Origin: Alteraurantiacibacter hainanensis
Lineage (GTDB): Bacteria > Pseudomonadota > Alphaproteobacteria > Sphingomonadales > Sphingomonadaceae
Direction: 5' to 3'
DNA length: 64,000 nucleotides
Assembly (NCBI RefSeq): GCF_036321025.1
Contig: NZ_JAZAPB010000002.1
Span: forward strand, 868,001 to 932,000
The translations under genes were made by a program, and so were the position numbers. Below, piece by piece: positions 23,916 through 32,069 of this stretch (positions are counted from its first letter, which is position 1; each line of letters opens with the position of its first letter). The notes beneath the pieces were generated by a model, which had not been told where the DNA came from, did no database searches, and saw nothing but the letters and a program-made list of their open reading frames with translations.

Positions 23916-25499
23916 ATGACCAAGCCCAAAGTCCTCATTTCCGACAAGATGGACGAAAACGCCGCCCGCATCTTCCGCGAGCGTGGCTGCGACGTCGACG
24001 TGATCACCGGCAAGACGCCGGAAGAACTGAAGGAAATCATCGGCGAATACGATGGCCTCGCCATCCGCTCGTCCACCAAGGTGACTGCCGATATCCTCGA
24101 GGCTGCCACCAACCTGAAGGTGATCGGCCGCGCCGGCATCGGCGTGGACAACGTGGATATCGCCGCCGCCTCCGCACGCGGCGTGGTGGTGATGAACACG
24201 CCTTTCGGCAACTCGATCACCACCGCCGAACACGCCATCGCCCTCATGATGGCGCTGGCCCGCCAGATTCCCGAGGCCAACACCCGCACAAAGGCGGGCG
24301 AATGGCCCAAGAGCGGTTTCATGGGCGTGGAAGTCACCGGCAAGGTGCTGGGCCTGATCGGCGCGGGCAACATCGGTGCCATCGTCGCCAGCCGCGCTCT
24401 GGGCCTGCGCATGAAGGTGATCGCCTACGATCCCTTCCTGACCCCCGAACGCGCGGTTGAACTGGGCGTGGAGAAGGTGGACCTCGGCAAGCTTCTGGAA
24501 AGGGCCGACTTCATCACCCTGCACACCCCGCTGACCGACGAGACGCGCAACATCCTCTCGCGCGAGCGGCTGGAAGCGGCCAAGTCCGGCGTGCGCATCA
24601 TCAACTGCGCGCGCGGCGGCCTGATCGACGAGGTCGCGCTGAAGGACATGCTGGAAAGCGGCCACGTGGCAGGCGCCGCGCTCGACGTGTTCCTGGAGGA
24701 ACCGGCGAAGGACAACCCGCTGTTCGACGCGCCCAACTTCATCTGCACCCCGCACCTGGGCGCATCCACCACCGAAGCGCAGGTGAACGTGGCGCTGCAG
24801 GTGGCGGAGCAGATGAGCGACTACCTGGTCGACGGAGGCGTCACCAACGCGCTCAACATGCCCAGCCTGTCCGCCGAGGAAGCGCCGAAGCTGAAGCCCT
24901 ACATGGCGTTGGCGGAAAACCTCGGTTCGCTGGTTGGCCAGCTGGCCCACGGCGAACTGCCCAAGATCAGCATCGAGACCGAAGGTCACGCGGCCGAACT
25001 GAACCAGAAGCCCATCGTCGGCGCGGTGCTGGCCGGCCTGATGAAGCGCTATTCGCAAAGCGTGAACATGGTCAACGCGCCCTTCATGGCGAAGGAACGC
25101 GGGATCGAGGTGCGCGAGATCCGCAACGAGCGCGAGGGCACCTTCCAGACGCTGGTGCGCGTTACCGTGGCAACGAGCCAGGGCAATCGCTCGGTCGCTG
25201 GCACGCTGTTCGGCAACTCCGATCCCCGGCTGGTGGAAATCTTCGGCATCGGTATCGAGGCCGAGCTTGCCGGCGAGATGCTCTACATCGTCAATCAGGA
25301 CGCACCCGGCTTCATCGGCCGCGTCGGCGCGCTGATGGGCGAATACGACATCAACATCGGCACCTTCCACCTGGGTCGGCGCGACAGCGGCTCCGAGGCG
25401 ATCATCCTGCTCAGCGTCGATCAGCCGATCCCGCAGGAAGTGATCGACAAGGCCTGCAAGCTGGACGGCGTGAAGGTGGTCAGGGCGCTTTCGTTCTGA
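23916..25499 (+). CDS. serA: D-3-phosphoglycerate dehydrogenase
   Basis: SerA oxidises 3-phosphoglycerate to 3-phosphohydroxypyruvate, the first step of serine synthesis. The 527-residue length is that of the long form, with a catalytic/NAD domain, an allosteric substrate-binding domain and a C-terminal ACT domain. Motifs are GRAGIGVDNVD, the NAD loop GAGNIGAIVA, the catalytic Arg in NCARGGLIDE and the catalytic His in CTPHLGAST. The ACT domain (LYIVNQDAPGFIGRVGALMGEYDINI) implies serine feedback. I chose ATG 23916 over the frame start nine bases upstream because the conserved MTKPKVLISD begins there. Confidence 0.97.
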   Translation: MTKPKVLISDKMDENAARIFRERGCDVDVITGKTPEELKEIIGEYDGLAIRSSTKVTADILEAATNLKVIGRAGIGVDNVDIAAASARGVVVMNTPFGNSITTAEHAIALMMALARQIPEANTRTKAGEWPKSGFMGVEVTGKVLGLIGAGNIGAIVASRALGLRMKVIAYDPFLTPERAVELGVEKVDLGKLLERADFITLHTPLTDETRNILSRERLEAAKSGVRIINCARGGLIDEVALKDMLESGHVAGAALDVFLEEPAKDNPLFDAPNFICTPHLGASTTEAQVNVALQVAEQMSDYLVDGGVTNALNMPSLSAEEAPKLKPYMALAENLGSLVGQLAHGELPKISIETEGHAAELNQKPIVGAVLAGLMKRYSQSVNMVNAPFMAKERGIEVREIRNEREGTFQTLVRVTVATSQGNRSVAGTLFGNSDPRLVEIFGIGIEAELAGEMLYIVNQDAPGFIGRVGALMGEYDINIGTFHLGRRDSGSEAIILLSVDQPIPQEVIDKACKLDGVKVVRALSF

Positions 25500-25524
25500 C
25501 GCCTTTCGGACTAGGGCCTCGCGC

Positions 25525-26637
25525 ATGACCGATCCGACGCAGGACCTGTTGCCCGAGGGGCTGGAAGACCGCCTGCCGCAAAGCGCGGCGGCGGCCACCC
25601 GTATCGAACGCGCGATGCTGGAAGTGATGGGCGCGCACGGTTACGACCGCGTGCGCCCGCCGCTGATCGAGTTCGAACGCTCGATGGGTCGCCGCATGGA
25701 CGGGGTGATGACGCGCCACCTGTTCCGCTTCGTCGATCCGGCAAGCCTGCGCACCCTTGCGCTGCGCAGCGACATGACGGTGCAGGTCGGCCGCATCGCC
25801 GCCACCGGCCTGGCGGACGCGCCGCGCCCGCTGCGGCTGTGCTATGCCGGTCAGGTCGCCCGCATCACCGGCAGCAAGCTGGAGCCGCGCCGCGAGAACC
25901 TGCAGATCGGCGCCGAGCTGATCGGCCGCGATACCGTGGCCGCCGCGGGCGAGATCGTGGAACTGGCCATCGCCGCGCTGGAGGCGTCGGGCGCGACAGG
26001 CATCTCGGTCGATTTCACGCTCCCCGACCTGGTCGATACCCTGGCCGACGGCCCCCTGCCGCTTACCCCCGATCAGCGTGCGCGCGTGCGCCGCGAGCTG
26101 GATACCAAGGATGCGGGCGGACTGGTGGAAGCGGGCGGTGAGGCCTACCTGCCGCTGATCCACGCGACCGGCCCGTTCCCCGAAGCGGCGGACAAGCTGG
26201 CAGCGCTGGACAGCACCGGCGTTCTCGAGTCCCGTATCGACGGCCTGCGCCAGATCGCCAGCCGCATCGGCCAGCGCGCGCGCCTGACGCTGGACCCCAG
26301 CGAGCGGCACGGTTTCGAATACCAGAGCTGGTTCGGTTTCACCCTCTATGCCGAAGGGGTGCGCGGCGAACTTGGCCGGGGCGGCACCTACTGCATCGGC
26401 GGCAGCGAGGAGCCTGCCACGGGCTTTTCCCTTTACCCGGAAGAACTGGTGGAATCGGTGAAGGCCGACGAGCAGCTGGGCGACAAGCTGTTCCTGCCGC
26501 TGGATCACGATCTTGCCGCGGCAGCGGAACTGCGCGGACAGGGGTGGCGGACCGTCGCCGCTCTGGACAAGGGAGACGATCCGCGCGCACTGGGCTGTTC
26601 GCACACCCTGGAAAATGGCGAGGCGAAGGCGCTCTAG
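25525..26637 (+). CDS. hisZ: ATP phosphoribosyltransferase regulatory subunit
   Basis: HisZ is a histidyl-tRNA-synthetase-like protein that has lost aminoacylation. It forms the octameric first enzyme of histidine synthesis with short-form HisG. The 370-residue protein starts LLPEGLEDRLPQSAAAATRIERAML and keeps class II synthetase motif-like segments (FRFVDPASLRTLALRSDMTVQVGRI; RLCYAGQVAR). There is no anticodon-binding domain, as expected for HisZ. It starts 25 bp after serA, so it may be cotranscribed with serA. The hisG gene is not in the window. Confidence 0.88.
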   Translation: MTDPTQDLLPEGLEDRLPQSAAAATRIERAMLEVMGAHGYDRVRPPLIEFERSMGRRMDGVMTRHLFRFVDPASLRTLALRSDMTVQVGRIAATGLADAPRPLRLCYAGQVARITGSKLEPRRENLQIGAELIGRDTVAAAGEIVELAIAALEASGATGISVDFTLPDLVDTLADGPLPLTPDQRARVRRELDTKDAGGLVEAGGEAYLPLIHATGPFPEAADKLAALDSTGVLESRIDGLRQIASRIGQRARLTLDPSERHGFEYQSWFGFTLYAEGVRGELGRGGTYCIGGSEEPATGFSLYPEELVESVKADEQLGDKLFLPLDHDLAAAAELRGQGWRTVAALDKGDDPRALGCSHTLENGEAKAL

Positions 26638-26681
26638 TCCCTCCGCCCCGCCTAGGCCCGTTGCCGCCGGGGCTCAGGTTT

Positions 26682-27497
26682 TCAGCAAAACTCCGAGGGG
26701 TCTGGCCCCATCCGCCCCTTGGCGCTGTCGAGCGCATCGATGGCGTCCATCTGCTGGTCCGACAGAGTCAGCGAAAGCGCGGCAAAGTTCGCCTCGATAT
26801 GATCGCGGCTGCTCGCCTTGGGTATCGGCGCGAGGCCATGTTGCAGATGCCAGGCGAGGATTACCGCAGAGGCGGGCTTGCCGGTTTCCTCGGCAATGCG
26901 CTGGACGGGGCCGGCTTCAATGCCCTCGCCCTGGCCCAGGGGTGACCAGCTTTGGGTCACGATGCCCATCTCCTCGTGCACCTTGCGCAATTCGCGCTGC
27001 TGGAAAGAGGGGTGCAGTTCGATCTGGTTGAGCGCGGGCACCACGCCCGTTTCATCCACCACGCGCTTCAGGTCATCCTCGCGGAAATTGGATACGCCGA
27101 TCGACTTCGCCTTTCCCGCGTCGCGCAGTTCGATGAAGGCCTTCCAGGTGTCCACGAACTTGCCCTCGTCCGGGCACGGCCAGTGGATCAGCAGCATGTC
27201 CACGTGCTCGCGTCCTAGCCGCTGCAGGCTCTTGTCCATCGCTTCGAGTGTTTCGTCGTAGCCCTGCCGATCGTTCCAGATCTTGGTCTGTAGGAAGATG
27301 TCGCTCCAGTCGCCGATGCCTTTGCCGACGCCGCTTTCGTTCTCGTAGACAGCGGCGGTGTCCACCAGCCAATAGCCGACATCCAGCGCGGTGCTCACGG
27401 CCTTGGTCGCCTCGCCGTCATCCAGCTTGAAAGTGCCGAAGCCCAGCTGCGGAATCTGCCGGTCGTCGTTCAGGGTGAGGGTGGGATAGTCGGTCAT
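26682..27497 (-). CDS. Aldo/keto reductase
   Basis: 271 residues from ATG 27497, with an AAAGGAG site seven bases upstream. It is an NADPH-dependent (beta/alpha)8 reductase of the 2,5-diketo-D-gluconate reductase group. The catalytic tetrad is visible: Asp and Tyr in LVDTAAVYENE, Lys in FLQTKIW, His in LLIHWPCP. The signature IGVSNFREDDLKR and the C-terminal IPKASSRDHIEANF for the NADP phosphate are present. It lies between convergent hisZ and divergent purA. Substrate is unknown; detoxification of reactive aldehydes is typical. Confidence 0.92.
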   Translation of the reverse strand: MTDYPTLTLNDDRQIPQLGFGTFKLDDGEATKAVSTALDVGYWLVDTAAVYENESGVGKGIGDWSDIFLQTKIWNDRQGYDETLEAMDKSLQRLGREHVDMLLIHWPCPDEGKFVDTWKAFIELRDAGKAKSIGVSNFREDDLKRVVDETGVVPALNQIELHPSFQQRELRKVHEEMGIVTQSWSPLGQGEGIEAGPVQRIAEETGKPASAVILAWHLQHGLAPIPKASSRDHIEANFAALSLTLSDQQMDAIDALDSAKGRMGPDPSEFC

Positions 27498-27810
27498 GCA
27501 AGTCTCCTTTGCTTTCCCAACGAGGTCGCGCGCCGATCTTTCCGTCATTCGCACATGGACTTTCGTCACGACCCGCGACTGTCCTGCAGGAGAGCGCTGG
27601 AGGCAGTGCGAGTGGATGGAAAGGCCGGATAATTCTTCCCCTCGCGTGAATGCGTCGACTTCGCAAAGGAAGTGCAATCTTCTGTATTTGTTGAGGAATA
27701 GGCGGTTTTCGGCAATCGTCACGAGGTCAACTTCGTCAACCTCGCCAGTTGCCCTTTCGCCCCGCTTTGCCTAGGGCGCGGCGGGCTTTTCGTTAAAAGG
27801 ATCTACCGCA
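27498..27810. other. Intergenic region between aldo/keto reductase and purA
   Basis: This 313-bp gap separates divergent genes and should hold both promoters. It is richer in A/T at 27620-27720 than its neighbours. GAGGT and ACCTC arms (around 27723-27743) surround a short CAAC/GTCA motif. I see no coding potential and no RNA gene. Confidence 0.4.
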
Positions 27811-29100
27811 TTGGCCAACGTCACCGTGATCGGCGCCCAGTGGGGCGATGAAGGCAAGGGCAAGATCGTGGACTGGCTGGCCGCCCGTGCCGATGCCGTG
27901 GTGCGTTTCCAGGGCGGGCACAACGCAGGCCACACGCTGGTGGTGGGCGATCAGACCTACAAGCTCTCGCTGCTGCCCAGCGGCATTGTCACCGGAACGC
28001 TCAGCCTGATCGGCAACGGCGTGGTGCTGGACCCGTGGGCCCTGCGTGACGAGATCGCCAAGCTGGAAGGGCAGGGCGTTGCCATTACGCCGGAGAACTT
28101 CGGCATTGCCGACAACTGCCCGCTGATCCTGCCGCTCCACCGTGACCTTGATGGCCTGCGCGAGACGGCGGCGGGCAAGGGCAAGATCGGCACCACCGGG
28201 CGCGGCATCGGCCCTGCTTATGAGGACAAGGTGGGCCGCCGCGCCATCCGCGTGTGCGACCTGGCGCATCTCGATTCGCTGGAACCGCAGCTCGATCGAC
28301 TGTGCGCGCACCACGATGCGCTGCGCGCCGGTTTCGGGCAGGGCGGCGTCGACCGCGAGAAACTGCTGGCCGAACTGCGCGAGATCGCGCCTTTCGTGCT
28401 GCAGTTCGCCCAGCCGGTGTGGAAGCGCCTTAACGAAGTGCGCAAGTCGGGCGCGAAGATCCTGTTCGAAGGCGCGCAGGGCGTGCTGCTGGACGTGGAT
28501 CACGGCACCTATCCCTTCGTCACCAGCTCCAACACCGTCAGCGGCACCGTGGCGAGCGGCAGCGGGCTTGGCCCGAATGCGGCGGGCTTCGTGCTGGGTA
28601 TCGTGAAGGCCTATACCACCCGCGTGGGCAGCGGCCCCTTTCCCACCGAACTGGAGGACGAGGTCGGCCGCAAGCTGGGCGAACGCGGCCACGAATTCGG
28701 CACCGTCACCTCGCGCAAGCGTCGCTGCGGCTGGTTTGATGCCGTGCTCGTGCGTCAGACCTGCGCGCTCTCGGGCGTTACCGGGATCGCGCTGACCAAG
28801 ATCGACGTTCTCGACGGGTTCGAGACGATCCGCATCTGCACCGGTTACCGGCTGGGCGACAAGGTGCTCGACTACCTGCCCGCCCACGCCGCCGAACAAG
28901 CCGCCGTCGAACCGATCTACGAGGAGTTCGAGGGCTGGGAAGGCACCACCGTGGGCGCGCGCAGCTGGGCAGAGCTTCCCGCACAGGCGATCAAGTACAT
29001 CCGCCGCATCGAGGAACTGATCGAATGTCCGGTGGCCAGCGTTTCCACCAGTCCGGAACGCGAGGACACGATCCTGGTGCGCGATCCCTTTGCCGATTGA
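27811..29100 (+). CDS. purA: Adenylosuccinate synthetase
   Basis: PurA joins aspartate to IMP using GTP in AMP synthesis. At 429 residues it has normal length. The P-loop-like GAQWGDEGKGKIVD and the catalytic Asp/His pair (WGDEGKGK; GGHNAGHTLV) are present. Further motifs are TTGRGIGPAYEDK, LFEGAQG(V)LLDVDHGTYPFVTSSN and the C-terminal TKIDVLD. The start is TTG 27811 with an AAAAGGATCT site, as no ATG lies in the conserved N-terminal region. A winged-helix protein gene follows. Confidence 0.97.
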   Translation: MANVTVIGAQWGDEGKGKIVDWLAARADAVVRFQGGHNAGHTLVVGDQTYKLSLLPSGIVTGTLSLIGNGVVLDPWALRDEIAKLEGQGVAITPENFGIADNCPLILPLHRDLDGLRETAAGKGKIGTTGRGIGPAYEDKVGRRAIRVCDLAHLDSLEPQLDRLCAHHDALRAGFGQGGVDREKLLAELREIAPFVLQFAQPVWKRLNEVRKSGAKILFEGAQGVLLDVDHGTYPFVTSSNTVSGTVASGSGLGPNAAGFVLGIVKAYTTRVGSGPFPTELEDEVGRKLGERGHEFGTVTSRKRRCGWFDAVLVRQTCALSGVTGIALTKIDVLDGFETIRICTGYRLGDKVLDYLPAHAAEQAAVEPIYEEFEGWEGTTVGARSWAELPAQAIKYIRRIEELIECPVASVSTSPEREDTILVRDPFAD

Positions 29101-29101
29101 T

Positions 29102-29126
29102 CCTAAGCGAGGTTTCTTGACTTAGG
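29102..29126. terminator. Weak hairpin after purA
   Basis: CCTAAG (29102-29107) and CTTAGG (29121-29126) form a perfect 6-bp stem with a 13-nt loop, directly after the purA stop. The tract that follows (CCCTGTTTGTTC) has only short T runs. It may be a weak terminator. Confidence 0.3.
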
Positions 29127-29178
29127 CCCTGTTTGTTCTACTTGTGTTCCCATCACGATTCGCGAGGGGAGCGCAAGG

Positions 29179-30177
29179 ATGGCCGATATCGATTTCGCTT
29201 ACGAGATGGCTGCCGACGCGGCCGGATTGCCGCTCGCCGTCTCGATTTTCGCCGATGCCGGGGACGTGCGCGATCTGCTGGCGGAAGACGTCGGCGCGGC
29301 CGGTTTTGCGACGCGGGAAAGCGGGACGCTGGATCAGTTGCTGGCGGGAGATGCGCGCGCGCTGGGAGACCTGGTGCTGGTCGATTGCCCCCGGCCCGAT
29401 GTCGCTTCGCTGGCGGCGCTGGCGCGGCTGGATAGCCGGGCGGCGCATTCGGGGGCGCGGCTGATCGTTTCCACTTCCGTCGCCGGGCTGGAGGACGTGT
29501 TCGGTGCCTGCGCGGAATCGAACGCCCAAATTCTCGTCGACCCCACGAGGGCGGACCGGGTGGTGGCGCTGGGCCGGATGTTGGCCGAGGTGCCGAACCT
29601 GCGCCTGCGCGAACTGTCCGAGACCGACCGCCTGGCGCTGCTGCGCCTGACTGAACAGGTGGGCAAGATTGCCGAGCGGCTGGACAAGCTGGATCGCGGC
29701 AGCTGGGCGCAGGACGCCATGGCCGATGACGACAGTGCATTCCGGTTTGAAAGCCCCGTCGATAGCTACTGCGCGTCCGGAATGGAGCGCCAGCCGGTGC
29801 AGGCGCCCCGCCGCCAGAGCCGCGCCCCGCTTCCCAGCGCTACCCTGGTGCGCAAGATCATTTCCGCGCGCAAGCTGCGGGCGCGCTTCCTCGACGGCGA
29901 ACTGTTCGCCGATCCCGCATGGGACATGCTGCTGGACCTGACGGCGGCCCGAACCGAGCACCAGCGCGTCTCCGTCACGTCCCTGTGCATCGCCTCGGGC
30001 GTGCCGCCCACCACCGCGCTGCGCTGGATCGGTCAGATGACGGAGTCCGGCCTGTTCGAACGGGTGGAGGACGATACCGACCGCCGTCGCGCCTTCATCC
30101 GCCTGTCGGACAAGGCGGCCGACGGCATGGCGCGCTATTTCGCCGAACTCGGGCAGGATGCGAAGGCGCTCGTCTAG
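29179..30177 (+). CDS. Winged-helix (MarR-like) protein with N-terminal receiver-like domain
   Basis: 332 residues from ATG 29179 (site GCAAGG). Residues 1-130 alternate strands and helices and lack a known catalytic motif. They resemble a flavodoxin-like or pseudo-receiver fold. A predicted helix at about 140-170 leads to a flexible linker. Residues 215-325 form a winged-helix domain (VSVTSLCIASGVPPTTALRWIGQMTESGLFERVEDDTDRRRAFIRLSDK), of the MarR/DtxR style. It is probably a transcription factor. Neighbours purA and asparaginase do not define its target. It converges on the asparaginase gene with 9 bp between stops. Confidence 0.7.
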   Translation: MADIDFAYEMAADAAGLPLAVSIFADAGDVRDLLAEDVGAAGFATRESGTLDQLLAGDARALGDLVLVDCPRPDVASLAALARLDSRAAHSGARLIVSTSVAGLEDVFGACAESNAQILVDPTRADRVVALGRMLAEVPNLRLRELSETDRLALLRLTEQVGKIAERLDKLDRGSWAQDAMADDDSAFRFESPVDSYCASGMERQPVQAPRRQSRAPLPSATLVRKIISARKLRARFLDGELFADPAWDMLLDLTAARTEHQRVSVTSLCIASGVPPTTALRWIGQMTESGLFERVEDDTDRRRAFIRLSDKAADGMARYFAELGQDAKALV

Positions 30178-30186
30178 GGAGTCGGT

Positions 30187-31167
30187 CTAACGGTTGTTGA
30201 AGGCGTTCTGGACCCGTTCGGGATCGGTCACGCCATTGGCGATCAGCACCTGGCACAGGATACGCGCCTTGGCTGGCCCCAGCGCGCGGGATGCGACGAA
30301 GCCGTTGGCATCGTCCTCCGGTTCGCGATCTACAAGACCTTCGTCCACTCGCGTGGAGCGGACCACCACGATGCCCTGCCGCGCTGCGTCCGCCAGCGCG
30401 CTTCGCACGACGTCGGGCGCGTTGCCATCGCCAAGGCCTGCCAGCACGATGCCTCTGGCGCCGTCCTCCACCAGCCTGGTCACGCTGTCGGCGGTCTGTC
30501 CGGCATAGCAATGCAGGATCGGCACGCGCGGGAATTCCTCGGGGAAGTTCCACCGCGCCGACTCGCCGAGGCGCCACTGCGGTTGCAGCCAGTCGAGCGA
30601 AGCGGGCGTGGCCAGCGCCGCAGCCCCACGCGGAAAGCTCTCGAACGCGTTGGAGCCGGTGGTGCGCGCCTTGCGGGCATCGCGCGCAGAAAGCACCTGG
30701 TCTCCCATCACCAGCAGCACGCCGCGACCGGGCGCCTCGGCATGGGCGGCCACCTTTACGGCATTGGCGAAGTTCCTGAGCCCGTCGCTCCCCACCGCAT
30801 CCGCCGCGCGCATCGCGCCGACAAGGATGACAGGCTTCGTGGGTGGCAGGGTCAGGTCGAGAAGGAAGGCAGTTTCCTCCGCGGTATCGGTGCCGTGGGT
30901 GATGATGATGCCGTCGCAGTCAGGATCGGCGATCGCGGCGGAAATCCCCTGGTGCAGGTCGCGCCAGATGGCGGGGCCGATATTGGCCGAATCGATGTTG
31001 GCGACCTGCCGCCCTTCCAGCCGTGCGGGCAGTTCCAGCGCGGCCACATCCTGCAGGAAGGTGGCGATATCAATCTGGCCCGGCCGATAGTCACGACGAG
31101 TGGCCGAACCGGCCTCCCCGGCAATGGTGCCGCCGGTGGCAAGGACAAGGAGGGAAGGGCTGGGCAT
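30187..31167 (-). CDS. L-asparaginase/glutaminase family protein
   Basis: 326 residues from ATG 31167. The N-terminal nucleophile motif LVLATGGTIAG (catalytic Thr14) and the second triad segment IITHGTDTAEETA are intact. These define the bacterial asparaginase I/II family, which hydrolyses asparagine to aspartate and ammonia. There is no signal peptide, suggesting a cytoplasmic type I-like enzyme. The longer upstream frame was rejected because it lacks a ribosome site and the family starts at the conserved MPSPSLLVLATGG. The C-terminal segment VLAGLGDGNAPD fits the family's small domain. Confidence 0.92.
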   Translation of the reverse strand: MPSPSLLVLATGGTIAGEAGSATRRDYRPGQIDIATFLQDVAALELPARLEGRQVANIDSANIGPAIWRDLHQGISAAIADPDCDGIIITHGTDTAEETAFLLDLTLPPTKPVILVGAMRAADAVGSDGLRNFANAVKVAAHAEAPGRGVLLVMGDQVLSARDARKARTTGSNAFESFPRGAAALATPASLDWLQPQWRLGESARWNFPEEFPRVPILHCYAGQTADSVTRLVEDGARGIVLAGLGDGNAPDVVRSALADAARQGIVVVRSTRVDEGLVDREPEDDANGFVASRALGPAKARILCQVLIANGVTDPERVQNAFNNR

Positions 31168-31462
31168 CGCGCGGGCGTTAGCGGGGCCGCAGCGGCAAAG
31201 CCAGCGCGGATCGTCCCCGATGCGACCCGCTGACAGGCGATGACGGGCATGCCTGCCGACTTCACTTAAGGCTGTCACACCTGGCGGACACGCGCATCGG
31301 CATACTTTAGGGTTACACCCACTTAGCCCCTCCGGATTCCATAAAGACAATTGTGCGCAAGCATCTGGGAGATCATCATTACCTTGGCGCCATTGCAGCT
31401 TGCGATAGCGGTTATGACGCATCCGGGGGCACTGACCGTCCGGAGCGATGGGGAGGGGCGAG

Positions 31463-31900
31463 ATGGCCAAAACGGCCCACGATACGTTTGAGGATCACCA
31501 GGAAGTCCAGGGCCCGTCAGACAGGGCTTTCGGCCTTACGGTCGGCGGTATTCTTCTCGCGATCATGCTCGTCCGCCTGTTAGCATTCGAGGCCGGCACC
31601 ACGAGCACGCTCGTGCTGGGCGTGCCCGGTGCCTTGCTCGTCCTGCTGGGAATCGTGTGGCCATCCTCGCTCCACCTGCTGAATGTGGCATGGGCGAAAC
31701 TGGGGCTGCTCCTCGCCAGCATCGTAAACCCCCTGATCATGGGGCTGATCTACCTGTTCCTGTTCGTCCCGATCGGCCTCGGAATGAAGCTTTTCGGCCG
31801 GGATGCTCTCAGGATGAAGCGCCCCGCCGCCAACGAATCCTACTGGATCTCTCGAACACCGAGCGATCCCGATGCCCGAAGCATGGAAAACCAGTTTTGA
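31463..31900 (+). CDS. SxtJ-like membrane protein
   Basis: 145 residues from ATG 31463 with a strong GGGAGGGGCGAG site. It has a polar N-terminus, then three or four membrane segments (LTVGGILLAIMLVRLL; LVLGVPGALLVLLGIVW; WAKLGLLLASIVNPLIMGLIYLFLFVPIGLGMKL), and a short C-terminus. The LNxAWxKLG...NPLIMGLIYF pattern is that of SxtJ-type proteins. These regularly precede a DUF5989 protein and a NodU/TobZ carbamoyltransferase, as here. Its function is unknown; it may anchor or deliver the carbamoylation substrate at the membrane. Confidence 0.82.
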   Translation: MAKTAHDTFEDHQEVQGPSDRAFGLTVGGILLAIMLVRLLAFEAGTTSTLVLGVPGALLVLLGIVWPSSLHLLNVAWAKLGLLLASIVNPLIMGLIYLFLFVPIGLGMKLFGRDALRMKRPAANESYWISRTPSDPDARSMENQF

Positions 31901-31909
31901 GGAACGCAC

Positions 31910-32059
31910 ATGGAACTTGCTAGAGAACTCTGGACATTTCTGAAGGCGCGCAAGAAGCTCTGGCTGGCGCCGATCTTGGCCATCATGCTGCTTTTCGGAC
32001 TGTTGATCGTCCTGACGCAAGGTACGGCTGTCGCCCCCTTCATCTACACGATCTTCTGA
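31910..32059 (+). CDS. DUF5989 small membrane protein
   Basis: A 49-residue ORF from ATG 31910, preceded by GAGGAACGC, starting 9 bp after the SxtJ-like stop. The sequence opens MELARELWTFLKARKKLWLAP and then has one membrane segment (ILAIMLLFGLLIVLTQG) and the ending VAPFIYTIF. These features match DUF5989, a small protein family found between SxtJ and carbamoyltransferase genes. It is too short for routine ORF calling and easily missed. Function is unknown. Confidence 0.85.
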   Translation: MELARELWTFLKARKKLWLAPILAIMLLFGLLIVLTQGTAVAPFIYTIF

Positions 32060-32069
32060 AAGCGGATCG

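Noticed and set aside
23796..26604. Long reverse-strand frames over serA and hisZ
   Set aside because: Same shadow pattern; the forward frames encode motif-complete SerA and HisZ.
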